From Cladorhizidae sp. MBARI D1340-BT2 (lineage: Eukaryota > Porifera > Demospongiae > Poecilosclerida > Cladorhizidae), in the NCBI GenBank assembly GCA_028752905.1, contig JAQNBH010000005.1, positions 5,444,502-5,508,501 on the forward strand: 64,000 bases of DNA, read 5' to 3'. Under the pieces are notes generated by a model, which worked only from the letters and a program-made list of their open reading frames with translations, did no database searches and was not told the origin of the DNA. This document shows, piece by piece, positions 22,272-32,089 of this stretch. The translations under genes were made by a program, and so were the position numbers. How positions within the stretch are numbered: position 1 is the stretch's first letter; every line of letters begins with the position of its first letter.

Positions 22272-22686
22272 TGTGGAGGACTCAAGCCTCCATTAAACTG
22301 AACAGTATTATTATTATTAGGAATATAATTGTGTATCTTGTTTCCTTTGACTGTTTTGGTGACCCTCTGTGTTGTGATTGGTTTTGAGTTGTAAATTGTT
22401 TCTTTCATGTTAGATTTATATTAGCTTATGGAACTCTATGGGAATCCTATGTGTTGAATTTCTGTGCGTGTATGTAAGATGGAATGATGTAATGTATGTG
22501 GGCTGGAAGGATATATAAAGGTCCTGCCAGCCTCTGTTGAGTCTCGCTCTCAAGTTCTTAATAATTGTTATTTAAAGAGGACTTCTGACGACAGGCTGGG
22601 TGTAGCTAGGACTAGATCCAATTGAAGTAGCTGGAAAGGGTTTACTTTCCATGAGTGAAGTTCTGAGAACCTTTCAATCCTTCACA
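22272..22686 (+). repeat. 5' LTR
   Basis: It runs from TGTGGAGGACTCAAGCC to CAATCCTTCACA. The interior has a TATATAAA box at 22512-22519, about 40 bp upstream of gagtctcgctctcaag, a plausible U3/R transition. Confidence 0.95.
22512..22519 (+). promoter_or_regulatory. LTR TATA box
   Basis: TATATAAA lies in the 5' LTR, with an identical copy at 27603-27610 in the 3' LTR. It is the likely core promoter of the retrotransposon; no experimental support can be seen from sequence. Confidence 0.6.
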
Positions 22687-22688
22687 TT

Positions 22689-22706
22689 TGGTGGCAGCGG
22701 TGGGAT
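22689..22706 (+). promoter_or_regulatory. Primer-binding site
   Basis: TGGTGGCAGCGGTGGGAT begins two bases after the LTR. It starts with TGG, complementary to the CCA tail, and has the TGGTG.CA..RGTGGGAT pattern expected for a leucine-type tRNA 3' end. The tRNA identity is inferred. The same site with one change occurs in the second element at 35870-35887. Confidence 0.75.
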
Positions 22707-22758
22707 AAGGATCTGACTGTTGTACAGACAACCCACAACCTAGCAGAGCTACAGTTGG

Positions 22759-25700
22759 ATGACTACACGTTCTGGGAGAGAGTATACCCAGTTTCTTCTA
22801 GACCAACAGCAACCAGTACTAGCCCAACAGCAACCAGTACCAGCTCAACAAGAATCAACAGCAATGAGCACAGATGGAAGCTTGGCAGAGACCCTTCAGT
22901 TTCTCTTGGAGGATCGAGAACGACAGGAAGAAGTGCGAGCAGCCGACCTACGACGACGCGACAATGAGAAGAGAGACCAGATGGACATTTTCAGAGCCCT
23001 GGTAGAAGGAGTACGTCTACAGGGAGCAGCTGCAGAAATGAGAGCAGAGAAGACCACAGACCTCAAGCTTACCAAGCTCCAGGATGGCGAGGACGTAGGA
23101 GACTACCTAACCATGTTCCAAAGGCAAGCGGAATCCTGCAAACTGGTGAGGACAAAGTGGGTCTTCCACCTCGCCCCCTACTTATCTGGGAAGGCTAGAC
23201 AAGCCTATGCAGCACTGGGAGCGGAAGACATCAATGACTATACTGCAGTCAAGGCAGCCATCCTCCAAAGGTACAATATCACAACAGAGACATATCGGGG
23301 GAGGTTCCGCTCGACTACCAGGCTGCCCGAGGAGACCAACCGCGATCTGGTAACCAGGCTGGAGGATCTAGCCACCAGGTGGATGCAGGATTGCGACACA
23401 GCAGATAAGGTCCGAGATCTGATCGTTCAAGAGCAGCTGATCAATACTCTGCCAGCAGACGTCTGCATCTGGGTCAGAGAGAGAAAGCCTGACATGAGCC
23501 AGGAGGCAGCACAACTGGCAGTCGACTATCTGGAGGCAAGGAAGGGGAATCCTTCCGTGGGACTGATCCATGAGAACAAGAAGTGGGAGAAGAGACCTCC
23601 CATAATGTGCCTGAAGTGTAGAAAACCAGGGCACCTTGCTCGAGACTGCAGGGTGGTCAAGAGAGAGAAGGAGACTGAGAAGGGGGTGGAGCTGGCAGGA
23701 CAGGCCCTGAAGCCCAGGAGGGAGCTAAAGGACGTAACCTGCTACAACTGTCAGCAGAAGGGCTACTACTCCTCAAAATGTCCGTCCAACGCACTGTTTT
23801 GTGCAGAGAGGCGAGCTGACCACCAACGGAACATGTGGGTCAGGAAGCAGAGAGGAATGCAGAGACCCGGTGTCCGCAAGCCAGGTCTGGTCGAGGGAGT
23901 TTGGGTACGAGACATCCTGCTCGACACAGGGTGCTCCCGGACCCTCGTCCACAAAGATCTGGTCCCCAAGGAAAGAATCCTTGAAGGGAAAGTAAGTGCT
24001 ATAAGGTGTGCCCATGGTGACACTATTCTGTACCCCCTAGCCCAGCTCGAGGTGGTCGTGGATGGGCAGACCCTGGACGTGGAAGCAGCGGTGTCTTCCA
24101 CTCTTCCAGTGTCGATGTTGCTGGGGACAGACATCCCCGAGTTCGATTCGTTGCTAAGAAAGCAATTGAATGAACCAGAGTGTGTGAAGCCAAAGGAACA
24201 GCCGGTGGTGGCAGATGTTCTGGCGGTCACCCGATCCCAAGTCAGGGCTCAAGAAGAGGCTGAGATCCGCAGACAGGAGAGTGAGCTCCAGTCCGGAGTG
24301 TGTCCAAGTGCGCTGGAAGAGGCAGTGTCTGGAAAAGACGAAGAAGCCTCAGCGTCAATGGCAGCAGAGACAGAATCTGGGGGAGGCAGAGAAACCTCAA
24401 CCCTTACGTCAGAAGAAGAGGAAGAAGGGGGTTTAAGACCCTTACCTATGTTTTCTAATGATTTATTCATCTCAGGTCGGGATAGAACGCAGCTCACGCG
24501 GAGCGAGAAACGAGAGCAACGACAGAGGTACCAGGCAGTGGACAAGCCAGATCCTGAGTCTACCATTCATCAGCATTCCTTGGAGGTGTCGGCCGAGGAA
24601 CTGCAGAAATGGCAGGAGGCAGATCCCACTCTAGACGCCGTCCGAGGAAGGGCAAGTGGTGAAGAGGTGACTGGGGAAGCCGGGTTCGTTATTCGAGCCG
24701 GTCTCCTCCATCGGAACTGGATACCGTCTAAGGATCGAAGAGCAGGCACTATGGTAGAGGAGTTGGTTCTACCACAGCGGTGCAGGGAAGCAGTTCGCCA
24801 GCTGGCTCACAGCACGCCATTGGGGGGGCACCTGGGGAAGAAGAAGACTGCTGACCGGATATTACAGAGATTCTACTGGCCCACTCTATTTTGTGATGTG
24901 GCTAAGTTTTGCAGATCATGTGAGCGGTGCCAGAAAGCGGCTCCAAGGGGAAACAACAGAGCTCCCCTGATTCCCTTGCCGATCATGACAGAGCCCTTCC
25001 AACGAATCGCGATGGACATTGTGGGACCACTACCACGGAGCAGGTCTGGGAAACGGTATGTCCTTGTTATCTGTGATTATGCCACTAGATTCCCGGAGGC
25101 AATCCCAATGCGAATGGTGGATGCAGAGCATGTGGCAGAGGAGCTGGTCAACCTGTTTGCCCGAGTTGGGAATTCCAAAGGAGATTCTGACGGATCAGGG
25201 GACCAACTTCACGTCTCGCCTACTAACAGAGCTTTACCGTATGTTGCATGTACACCAATTAAAACCACTCCTTACCATCCGCAAACAGATGGGCTGGTTG
25301 AACGCTTCAACCAGACCCTAAAAGCCATGTTAAGGAAGACTGCGACAGAGGATGGAAAAGACTGGGATAAGCTTGTCCCATACCCACTGTTTGCTTACCG
25401 AGAAGTGCCGCAAGCGTCTACAGGGTTCTCACCGTTCGAACTGTTATACGGGAGACAGGTGCGGGGGCCCCTGGATGTGCTGAAGGAGTCATGGTCAGCG
25501 GATGAACGAAGCCCGGAGAGTGTTGTATCTCATATACTGGCTATAAGGGAGCGTTTGGAGAAGACGAGTGAACTGGTGACCGCAAATCTCGAGGCGGCCC
25601 AGGCCCAGCAGAAGAGTTGGTACGATCAGAAGGCAAGGCTACAGGAGCTGTCAGTCGGAGAACAGGTGTTGGTGTTACTGCCTACTGACACCTCCAAGCT

Positions 25701-27321
25701 GCTTGCTCAGTGGCAGGGACCTTATGAGATCAAGGAGAAGGTCGGTCCAGTCACTTACCGGGTATCAATGCCTGGTAGGAGAAAGAAGCATAAGGTTATG
25801 CATGTTAATATGCTGCATAAGTTTCATTCCCCAGGGATATCGTTCCTATCAGAGGAAATGGACGATGAAATGGAAGAAGACATCTTATTGTGGGATAACG
25901 GGGCTACCGAATCTGAGCCACCGAGGCTTGGGGAACAACTGACTCTGGAGCAGCGGAACGAACTTGTGACCCTACTGAACTCTTTCCCAGAAGTCATGAG
26001 CGATGTCCCAGGACGGACAGACAAAGTCATACACACAATCGAGACGGGCTCTGCTCGAGCCATCCGTCTACCTGCTTACCGGCTACCTCATGCTTACCGG
26101 GAGACCGTCAAGAAGGAACTGGGGGAGATGTTGGAGGCAGGGATTATCGAGCATTCGACGAGTGCATGGAGTGCTCCCATTGTGCTTGTTAAGAAGAAAG
26201 ATGGGTCTCTTCGACTGTGCGTAGACTATCGGCGACTGAACGAGGTGTCAGGTGGTGATGCCTACCCTATGCCCCGAATCGACGAACTGATTGACAAGTT
26301 GGGCAGGGCAAAATATATTTCCACCCTCGACTTAACAAAAGGGTATTGGCAGATGCCAGTGGCCGAAGGATCCAGACCCAAGACAGCGTTTGCGACTCCA
26401 TTTGGGCTGTTTCAATTCAACGTTATGCCCTTCGGTTTACAAGGAGCACCTGCCTCATTTCAACGGTTAATGGACCAGGTCATCAATGGTCTTGAGTTTG
26501 CAGCGTCCTACCTGGATGATCTCGTGATTTTCAGCAGTGAATGGAACGGACATTTAACTCACGTGGAAGCTGTCATTTCCAGACTGAAGGAAGCTGGGCT
26601 TACGGCAAAGCCAAGAAAATGCAGTTTTGGAGTGGATCAATGCGTCTACCTTGGACATGTCGTGGGAGGAGGAACAGTTAGACCCGAATTATCTAAGGTG
26701 GGGGCTGTTCAAAGGTTCCCGGCTCCTGTTACGAAGAAGGATGTGCGAGTTTTTCTGGGTCTAACCGGATATTACCAGAGGTTTATCCCAAACTATGCGG
26801 CCAGTACAGCACCAATTAGCGACCTGACCAGAAAGACTGCACCAGTAAAAGTACAATGGACCCAGGAGTGTGAGCACGCATTCCAGAAGCTCAAGGATGT
26901 ATTGTGCAATGACCCAGTGTTGAAGAATCCCGACTTCAACAAACCATTTTGTCTACAAACGGATGCATCCTATCGTGGTGTGGGAGCAGTGTTAAGTCAG
27001 AAAGATGACGATGGGCAAGATAATCCAGTGGCATATTTCAGTCGGAAATTGCTCCCTCGAGAACAAAATTATGCAGCAGTGGAGAAGGAATGTCTGGCGA
27101 TAAAATTAGGGGTACAGGCCTTTCGAGTCTACCTGATTGGCCGACATTTTACAGTGGAAACCGATCACCAAGCTCTGACGTGGTTAAACCGACTCAAAGA
27201 AAATAATGCAAGACTAACACGGTGGAGTCTGGCTTTACAACCGTATGATTTCACGGTTATACACCGACCCGGCAAGACCAACGGCAATGCAGATGCTCTC
27301 TCTCGTGCTCCGGTAACCTGA
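22759..27321 (+). CDS. Gag-Pol polyprotein (Gag-PR-IN-RT-RH order)
   Basis: 1520 residues. Gag occupies about 1-280. A CCHC knuckle CLKCRKPGHLARDC lies near 284. A second knuckle, CYNCQQKGYYSSKC near 330, has Tyr in place of His. Protease active site LLDTGCSRTLVH is near 385-400. Integrase has its HHCC part about 680-735, core from about 750 (MDIVGPLPRS, later HPQTDGLVERFNQ), and GPY/F module (WQGPYEI) about 975. RT is about 1110-1290 with TLDLTKGYWQ and YLDD. RNase H is about 1390-1518, ending HRPGKTNGNADALSRAP. Within the integrase core, 25170-25262 is read in the wrong frame (one extra G in 25168-25170, one missing A in 25261-25264). The second catalytic Asp is therefore absent, although the ORF stays open. 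Integration would need a helper unless this is a sequencing error. Gag and Pol share one frame without a visible frameshift site. Confidence 0.93.
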   Translation: MTTRSGREYTQFLLDQQQPVLAQQQPVPAQQESTAMSTDGSLAETLQFLLEDRERQEEVRAADLRRRDNEKRDQMDIFRALVEGVRLQGAAAEMRAEKTTDLKLTKLQDGEDVGDYLTMFQRQAESCKLVRTKWVFHLAPYLSGKARQAYAALGAEDINDYTAVKAAILQRYNITTETYRGRFRSTTRLPEETNRDLVTRLEDLATRWMQDCDTADKVRDLIVQEQLINTLPADVCIWVRERKPDMSQEAAQLAVDYLEARKGNPSVGLIHENKKWEKRPPIMCLKCRKPGHLARDCRVVKREKETEKGVELAGQALKPRRELKDVTCYNCQQKGYYSSKCPSNALFCAERRADHQRNMWVRKQRGMQRPGVRKPGLVEGVWVRDILLDTGCSRTLVHKDLVPKERILEGKVSAIRCAHGDTILYPLAQLEVVVDGQTLDVEAAVSSTLPVSMLLGTDIPEFDSLLRKQLNEPECVKPKEQPVVADVLAVTRSQVRAQEEAEIRRQESELQSGVCPSALEEAVSGKDEEASASMAAETESGGGRETSTLTSEEEEEGGLRPLPMFSNDLFISGRDRTQLTRSEKREQRQRYQAVDKPDPESTIHQHSLEVSAEELQKWQEADPTLDAVRGRASGEEVTGEAGFVIRAGLLHRNWIPSKDRRAGTMVEELVLPQRCREAVRQLAHSTPLGGHLGKKKTADRILQRFYWPTLFCDVAKFCRSCERCQKAAPRGNNRAPLIPLPIMTEPFQRIAMDIVGPLPRSRSGKRYVLVICDYATRFPEAIPMRMVDAEHVAEELVNLFARVGNSKGDSDGSGDQLHVSPTNRALPYVACTPIKTTPYHPQTDGLVERFNQTLKAMLRKTATEDGKDWDKLVPYPLFAYREVPQASTGFSPFELLYGRQVRGPLDVLKESWSADERSPESVVSHILAIRERLEKTSELVTANLEAAQAQQKSWYDQKARLQELSVGEQVLVLLPTDTSKLLAQWQGPYEIKEKVGPVTYRVSMPGRRKKHKVMHVNMLHKFHSPGISFLSEEMDDEMEEDILLWDNGATESEPPRLGEQLTLEQRNELVTLLNSFPEVMSDVPGRTDKVIHTIETGSARAIRLPAYRLPHAYRETVKKELGEMLEAGIIEHSTSAWSAPIVLVKKKDGSLRLCVDYRRLNEVSGGDAYPMPRIDELIDKLGRAKYISTLDLTKGYWQMPVAEGSRPKTAFATPFGLFQFNVMPFGLQGAPASFQRLMDQVINGLEFAASYLDDLVIFSSEWNGHLTHVEAVISRLKEAGLTAKPRKCSFGVDQCVYLGHVVGGGTVRPELSKVGAVQRFPAPVTKKDVRVFLGLTGYYQRFIPNYAASTAPISDLTRKTAPVKVQWTQECEHAFQKLKDVLCNDPVLKNPDFNKPFCLQTDASYRGVGAVLSQKDDDGQDNPVAYFSRKLLPREQNYAAVEKECLAIKLGVQAFRVYLIGRHFTVETDHQALTWLNRLKENNARLTRWSLALQPYDFTVIHRPGKTNGNADALSRAPVT

Positions 27322-27341
27322 CGTACCGCCAGCTTACCGCT

Positions 27342-27358
27342 GAAGAAGGGGGGAGGAG
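27342..27358 (+). promoter_or_regulatory. Polypurine tract
   Basis: gaagaaggggggaggag lies directly against the first base of the 3' LTR. It is the expected plus-strand primer. Confidence 0.9.
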
Positions 27359-27777
27359 TGTGGAGGACTCAAGCCTCCATTAAACTGAACAGTATTATTA
27401 TTATTAGGAATATAATTGTGTATATATCTTGTTTCCTTTGACTGTTTTGGTGACCCTCTGTGTTGTGATTGGTTTTGAGTTGTAAATTGTTTCTTTCATG
27501 TTAGATTTATATTAGCTTATGGAACTCTATGGAAATCCTATGTGTTGAATTTCTGTGCGTGTATGTAAGATGGAATGATGTAATGTATGTGGGCTGGAAG
27601 GATATATAAAGGTCCTGCCAGCCTCTGTTGAGTCTCGCTCTCAAGTTCTTAATAATTGTTATTTAAAGAGGACTTCTGACGACAGGCTGGGTGTAGCTAG
27701 GACTAGATCCAATTGAAGTAGCTGGAAAGGGTTTACTTTCCATGAGTGAAGTTCTGAGAACCTTTCAATCCTTCACA
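27359..27777 (+). repeat. 3' LTR
   Basis: 419 bp, matching the 5' LTR except for one substitution and a 4-bp TATA insertion near 27422. It is followed by the target duplicate GTGAC. Confidence 0.95.
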
Positions 27778-27811
27778 GTGACAGGATCTGAGAAAACAGC
27801 CCACTTGGAGC
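27778..27811 (+). repeat. Left TIR (continuation) of the TGTGACAGG transposon
   Basis: gtgacaggatctg, then agaaaacagcccacttggagc. Its reverse complement appears at 58361-58395 almost complete, and at 32617-32642 with nine internal bases missing. The terminal TGTGAC lies across the LTR insertion at 22266-22271. Confidence 0.8.
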
Positions 27812-28019
27812 AGAGTATTGAATTGTGCTATAGCTAAAACCATGCAATAATGAATAATATGTCAATTATCTTGATTATAATTGGTCTTTTATCTACCTCT
27901 GTGTCAAATTTGACCGCTTGAAACGGCTGGTTTCATGCCAAGCATGGCCTCTAAAAACTTCCACTTCTCTTTTGAGCTCCGCGTATACAAAATTGAAGTT
28001 TAATTAAGACGTGGCAGAA

Positions 28020-28640
28020 AATTGCAGAGAACAGTTTCTTCCATGCCAGCTCTCACAACCACATCTAACATCCGTGAAGTTAGTAACAAGTTCCTTCTCC
28101 ATTGTCCTCAGATACTGTTGGCCCGATCTCTACATCTGCTAAAAATTGTACCCGAGTCAGTACTTCAAGGACTTGTTCATCTCTGCCAATCTCTTCCTCT
28201 TCGTCGTTCCTACCATCCTCCTCATTACTTTCGATCTCAGATCCTGCTCCAGCTAATGGTTTCATTAAACCAATATTGCACGCAGGTTTTTCGTCGTCGC
28301 TTCCTGTAATATTCATTAATGCATTTCAATAGTCTCCCACTTCCCTATCATGGTTGTTGTGAAAATTAAGCTCCCTTCCTTTCCAATATTTTATTTTAGT
28401 GTCTCTATTTCTGTTACTCTATGACTGTGTTATACTACCTAAAAATGGTTTATAAATGCTGTGCTAGTACATACATTCATCATTTTCATCCTCATCCTCA
28501 TCACTCCAGTTCTCTGCACAGTCTCCCATGGTGAAATAATCCTCAATGATATCATGTAACTTTGAAGGGTTGCAGGTCCTCACCGCAGAGCTGAAGCAAA
28601 GCATTCACAGCACTTGCTTTGGCATCCATAGATTACTGTG
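28020..28640. other. Leader region of the TIR transposon; uncertain coding
   Basis: Ser-rich frames on the plus strand and an acidic frame on the minus strand (28080-28316) overlap. Neither shows a domain. By position it could be the 5' exon or leader of the transposase-like gene that follows. Confidence 0.3.
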
Positions 28641-28649
28641 GTAATGCAC

Positions 28650-30130
28650 TTTGAACCCAGGAATCTATGCGTAAACACACCTGTGACATTCGTTCGCAGT
28701 GTGCCTCCCTCTCCTGCAACGAGCAGGATATGGCCCTGCTTGGACAACTGATGGCAAATTCAAACTTTAGTGAGATGTGTCCACAGATTGTCGTCACTGA
28801 CAAGTACGGGAAAAAACTAAGTACGGGGTAAAACTACACAAAATATCATCACCACGGTCGACAAATATGTCCCAACATGTTTCGCTTTTTGCATACTATT
28901 AGTGAAACATGCTTGAAGAGCCTGGTCAAGTCCTTCAAGGTAAACGGACTCTCACCTCGCATACATTGAAACATCAAACGACTCCCAAAACATGCACTTT
29001 TGCTTTCTTCTGTGGAATACGTTGTCCGTTTTCTGCTAAACTATGCTGACCAGAATGCTCTTCTTCTACCTGGTCGCATTCCAGGCTATATATAGCAGAT
29101 CAGATATAAAACTTTTCCTATCCAGCGTATAAAAGCGAGGAATTTGGAGGGTGTATCATGAATCTGCTGAGTCTGCACAATGTGTTCATGCTGCTGCATA
29201 CTCCACTTTCTGTAGGCTATGGCAGTCACTCCTTCCAGCAGTGATAATAATGAAGCCTATGTCTGATTTGTGTTTGACTTGTCAGCAAAATAGTACGGCG
29301 ATCCTTGGAGCTGCCAACTGTTCGGATGTTGAAAAATCTGCTACCATACGAGAAGCTGAAGAGCATCTCAGGGTAGAGAGGTCATTCTACAAAACTCTGT
29401 GTGATAACTGTAGGCGACAAGTGATTACTTTTTTCTCGGCATGACACCCCCACCACCTCATTCTAAAGTTCCTTCCCACTCGAACAATCTTGCAATACAC
29501 TACTGATTCGATTATGGACAGCAAGTTCACTACCCATTTGATCCTCTGCAGCCCGGCCCGATCTTTTTTTTTTGCTCCAAGACAGTGCAGCATATTTGGA
29601 GTTAACTGCGAAGCTCTCCCTCGACAGATCAATTTCCTTATGGATGAGGCTGGGGACTGTGGAAAAGGAGCGAATGCAGTGGTGAGCCAGCTCCATTATT
29701 TTTTAGAACACCGGTTTGGCGAATATGAAGTTTTCCTGCGTTGTGACAACTGCGCTGGTCAAAACAAAAACATCTGTGTTATGCAGTATTTGATGTGGCG
29801 ATGTTTGATGGGAAGGCACTCTAAGGTAACTCTGTCATTCCTCGTAGTTGGACATACTAAATTTGCGCCAGATTGGTGTTTTGGCCTTAAAGTGACACTA
29901 CAGAAGGACTAACATTGGCAGCTTGAAAGAGATCGCACAAGTTGTTAATGACTCGGCTGTGTGTAATGTTGCTCAACTTGTTTCGTCTGAGGATGAGACA
30001 GTTATTGTGCCAATGTTTGATTGAACTAAATTTTTTGCCCCTTACATGAAAAAGGTTCCTGGAAAAAAAAGTTCCATTTTGATTCGTCGAATCCAGGGGT
30101 AGTAGACATTCTGAAAGCAATTCTACATAG
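28650..30130 (+). pseudogene. Transposase-like gene, DNCAGQNKN family (DUF7869-like), decayed
   Basis: Ordered fragments in shifting frames. 28880-29100 has LKSLVKSFKVNGLSPR, then KHALLLSSVEYVVRFLLNYA and LLLPGRIPGY. 29151-29444 has MKPMSDLCLTCQQNS and AEEHLRVERSFYKTLC. 29540-29912 has PRQCSIFGVNCEALPRQINF, LMDEAGDCGKGANAVVSQLH, VFLRCDNCAGQNKN and LSFLVVGHTKFAPDWCFGL. 29915-30090 has IAQVVNDSA and FFAPYMKKVPGKKSSI. I recognise this as a family common in invertebrate genomes, which I recall as DUF7869. Asp residues in FLMDEAGD and RCDNCAGQNKN fit an RNase H-like DDE core, but that is inference. Stops and frameshifts make it inactive. It is in the sense orientation of the TIR transposon and probably its transposase. 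Confidence 0.65.
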
Positions 30131-30715
30131 ATATGTGGCATTTACAGCTAAAGGTTACATAGATGTGTGGTGTGTATGCTAAAGGTTACATAGATATGTG
30201 GTGTATGCTAAAGGTTACATAGATATGTGGTGTCTGTGTATAGCTAAAGGTTACATTAATATGTGGTGTGTATAGCTAAAGGGTACATAGATATGTGGTA
30301 TGTACACCGATAAAGGTTACATAGATATGTGGTGTGTATGCTAAAGGTTACATAGATATGTGTTGTGTATGCTAAAGGTTACATAGATATGTGGTGTGTA
30401 CAGCTAAAGGTTACATAGATATGTGGTGTGTATGCTAAAGGTTACATAGATATGTGGTGTGTATAGCTAAGGTTACATAGATATGTGGTGTGTATAGCTA
30501 AAGGTTACATTAATATGTGGTGTGTATAGCTAAAGGTTACATTAATATGTGGTGTGTATGGTAAAGGTTACATAGATATGTGGTGTGTACAGCTAAAGGT
30601 TACATAGATATGTGGTGTGTATAGCTAAAGGTTACATTAATATGTGGTGTGTATAGCTAAAGGTTACATTAATATGTGGTGTGTATGCTAAAGGTTACAT
30701 AGATATGTGGTGTGT
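30120..30715. repeat. About 31-bp minisatellite, transposon copy A
   Basis: Tandem units of ctaaaggttacatagatatg followed by tggtgtgta plus a few variable bases; about 18 units of uneven length. The same unit recurs at 31770-31840, 55700-56285 and 57270-57530, always inside copies of the same transposon. Confidence 0.9.
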
Positions 30716-31080
30716 ATATAACAAGTTAAAGCTTGCTTAGTGTTTTCCTGTATAGATCTCTAACAGCAGAGATATATCTACAAATAACATTAGTAGGCAG
30801 AATATTCCACTAGATACATCCATAGCTAAATGTTTTTCATAAAACCAGAGGGACAGTATATAATTAGTTTTTATACAGTGAAAGCTGTAGGTAGCTTCCT
30901 AGAATTGTAGATCATCTAATAATTATAAGTTAACTCACGTACAGTGAAAGAGAAAGCTATAGGTAGCTTCCAACAGTTGTAGAACAAGAATAAAAATAAT
31001 TAAAAATAGTAAAGTTTTTAAATATCTTTTATTGTTATGATATGTTTTATTATTTATTTATTATTTATATTATATATATT

Positions 31081-31695
31081 AGGGATTGGACCACGACTAC
31101 TAGTGTTAGGGCTTGGAAAATGACTAGGATTAGAGATTGGACAATTGCTAGGGTCAAGGCTTGGACAATTGCTAGGGTCAAGGCTTGGAAAATGACTAGG
31201 ATTAGGACTGACAATTAATAGGGTTAGGGCTTGGACCATGACTGGACCATGACTAGGGCTAGGGCTTGGATGATGACTCTGATTAAGGCTTGGTCAATGA
31301 CTAAGGTTTGGGATTGGACAATGGCTAGGGTTCGGATTTGTACAATGACTAGGGTTATGGCTTGGATAATGATAAAGTTAGGGCTTGGACAAGGACTAGC
31401 AATAGGGCTTTCCATGACTAAGGTTAGGGCTTTGACAAGGACTAGTCTTAAGGCTTGGACAATGAATAGGGTAATGGTTTGGACAATGACAATGGTCAGG
31501 GCTTGAATGATGATTAGAATTAGGGTTTGGACAAAGTCTAGGGTTTTGGCTTGGACAATGACTAGGGTTAGGGCTTGGATAAGGACTAGCATTATGGCTT
31601 GGACAATGAATAGGGTTATGGCTTGGACAATGACTAGGGTCAGGGCTTAGAGAAGGACTAGAGTTAGGGCTTAGACAATGACTAGGGTTAATCAC
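31081..31695. repeat. Telomere-like 24-bp minisatellite, copy A
   Basis: Degenerate 24-bp units containing GACTAGGGTTAGGGCTTGG, then ACAAT. Each unit carries one or two TTAGGG-like hexamers. It is flanked by transposon sequence shared with 56690-57195, so it belongs to the element and is not a chromosome end. Confidence 0.85.
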
Positions 31696-31837
31696 AGCTA
31701 CATCTGCAGTCTCTCCCTCTCTCTGTGTGTGTGTAATATAAATATTACAGATTACAGCAATTGTTACATAGATATGTGGTGTTTGTAACTAAAGGTTATA
31801 TAGATATGTGGTGTGTACAGCTAAAGGTTACATAGAT

Positions 31838-32089
31838 AATCGTTGTCCAATGAGCGGCGATGGTACCTGTATAATCAGCAGGCCATTTTGTCCAGACCAA
31901 AACAAGGACATCGCTTGCCCTCTGCCTGACGAACCAAGGCCCACCAGGAGAGCTGGTACTCTTACACCACTCTCTCCAACTCTAGACACCAACAATACAA
32001 GTGTCCCACCACTGGCGAAGAAGAGGCATATCTGCAGCATCTGCAAACAAGCAGGACATAACAGCAGATCATGCAAAAAGAACAATTAA
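31838..32089 (+). CDS. Zinc-knuckle ORF of the TIR transposon, copy A
   Basis: The frame is open from within the minisatellite; the unique part encodes about 80 residues. It is Pro/Thr-rich in the middle (LTPLSPTLDTNNTSVPPLAK) and ends with a CX2CX4HX4C knuckle, CSICKQAGHNSRSC, followed by KKNN and stop. GHN.R.C-type knuckles occur at the ends of several transposase families. No clear start codon in the unique part suggests a 3' exon. Copy B (57540-57760) keeps the same frame and knuckle despite indels. It may be the DNA-binding tail or an accessory protein of the transposon. Confidence 0.55.
   Translation, partial: NRCPMSGDGTCIISRPFCPDQNKDIACPLPDEPRPTRRAGTLTPLSPTLDTNNTSVPPLAKKRHICSICKQAGHNSRSCKKNN

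Larger units (their letters stand above)
22272..27777 (+). mobile_element. Complete Gmr1-like Ty3/gypsy LTR retrotransposon
   Basis: It is 5506 bp long. The 5' LTR (415 bp) and 3' LTR (419 bp) differ only by a TATA insertion and one G/A change. Both start TGTGGAGG and end TTCACA, so the TG...CA ends are intact. The 5-bp target duplication GTGAC is at 22267-22271 and 27778-27782. The PBS starts two bases after the 5' LTR, and a purine tract abuts the 3' LTR. One long ORF encodes Gag-PR-IN-RT-RNaseH. Integrase before RT is the hallmark of the Gmr1-like group of Ty3/gypsy elements, first reported from deuterostomes. The near-identical LTRs imply a recent insertion. It landed in the left TIR of the older DNA transposon. 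Confidence 0.93.

Noticed and set aside
22741..22967. Alternative start frame overlapping the gag start
   Set aside because: It is a 70-codon frame in another phase; the main ORF beginning at 22759 carries all recognisable domains.
28080..28316. Acidic 78-codon minus-strand frame
   Set aside because: It lies antisense in the leader of the TIR transposon with Ser-rich frames opposite; its acidic bias follows from TCC/TCTTC-rich sequence and no domain is seen.
30120..30715. CRISPR-like array of evenly spaced repeats
   Set aside because: Units are contiguous tandem copies without unique spacers, and the DNA is eukaryotic.
31081..31695. A real telomere or chromosome end
   Set aside because: TTAGGG occurs once or twice per 24-bp unit, the array is degenerate and is flanked by transposon sequence on both sides.
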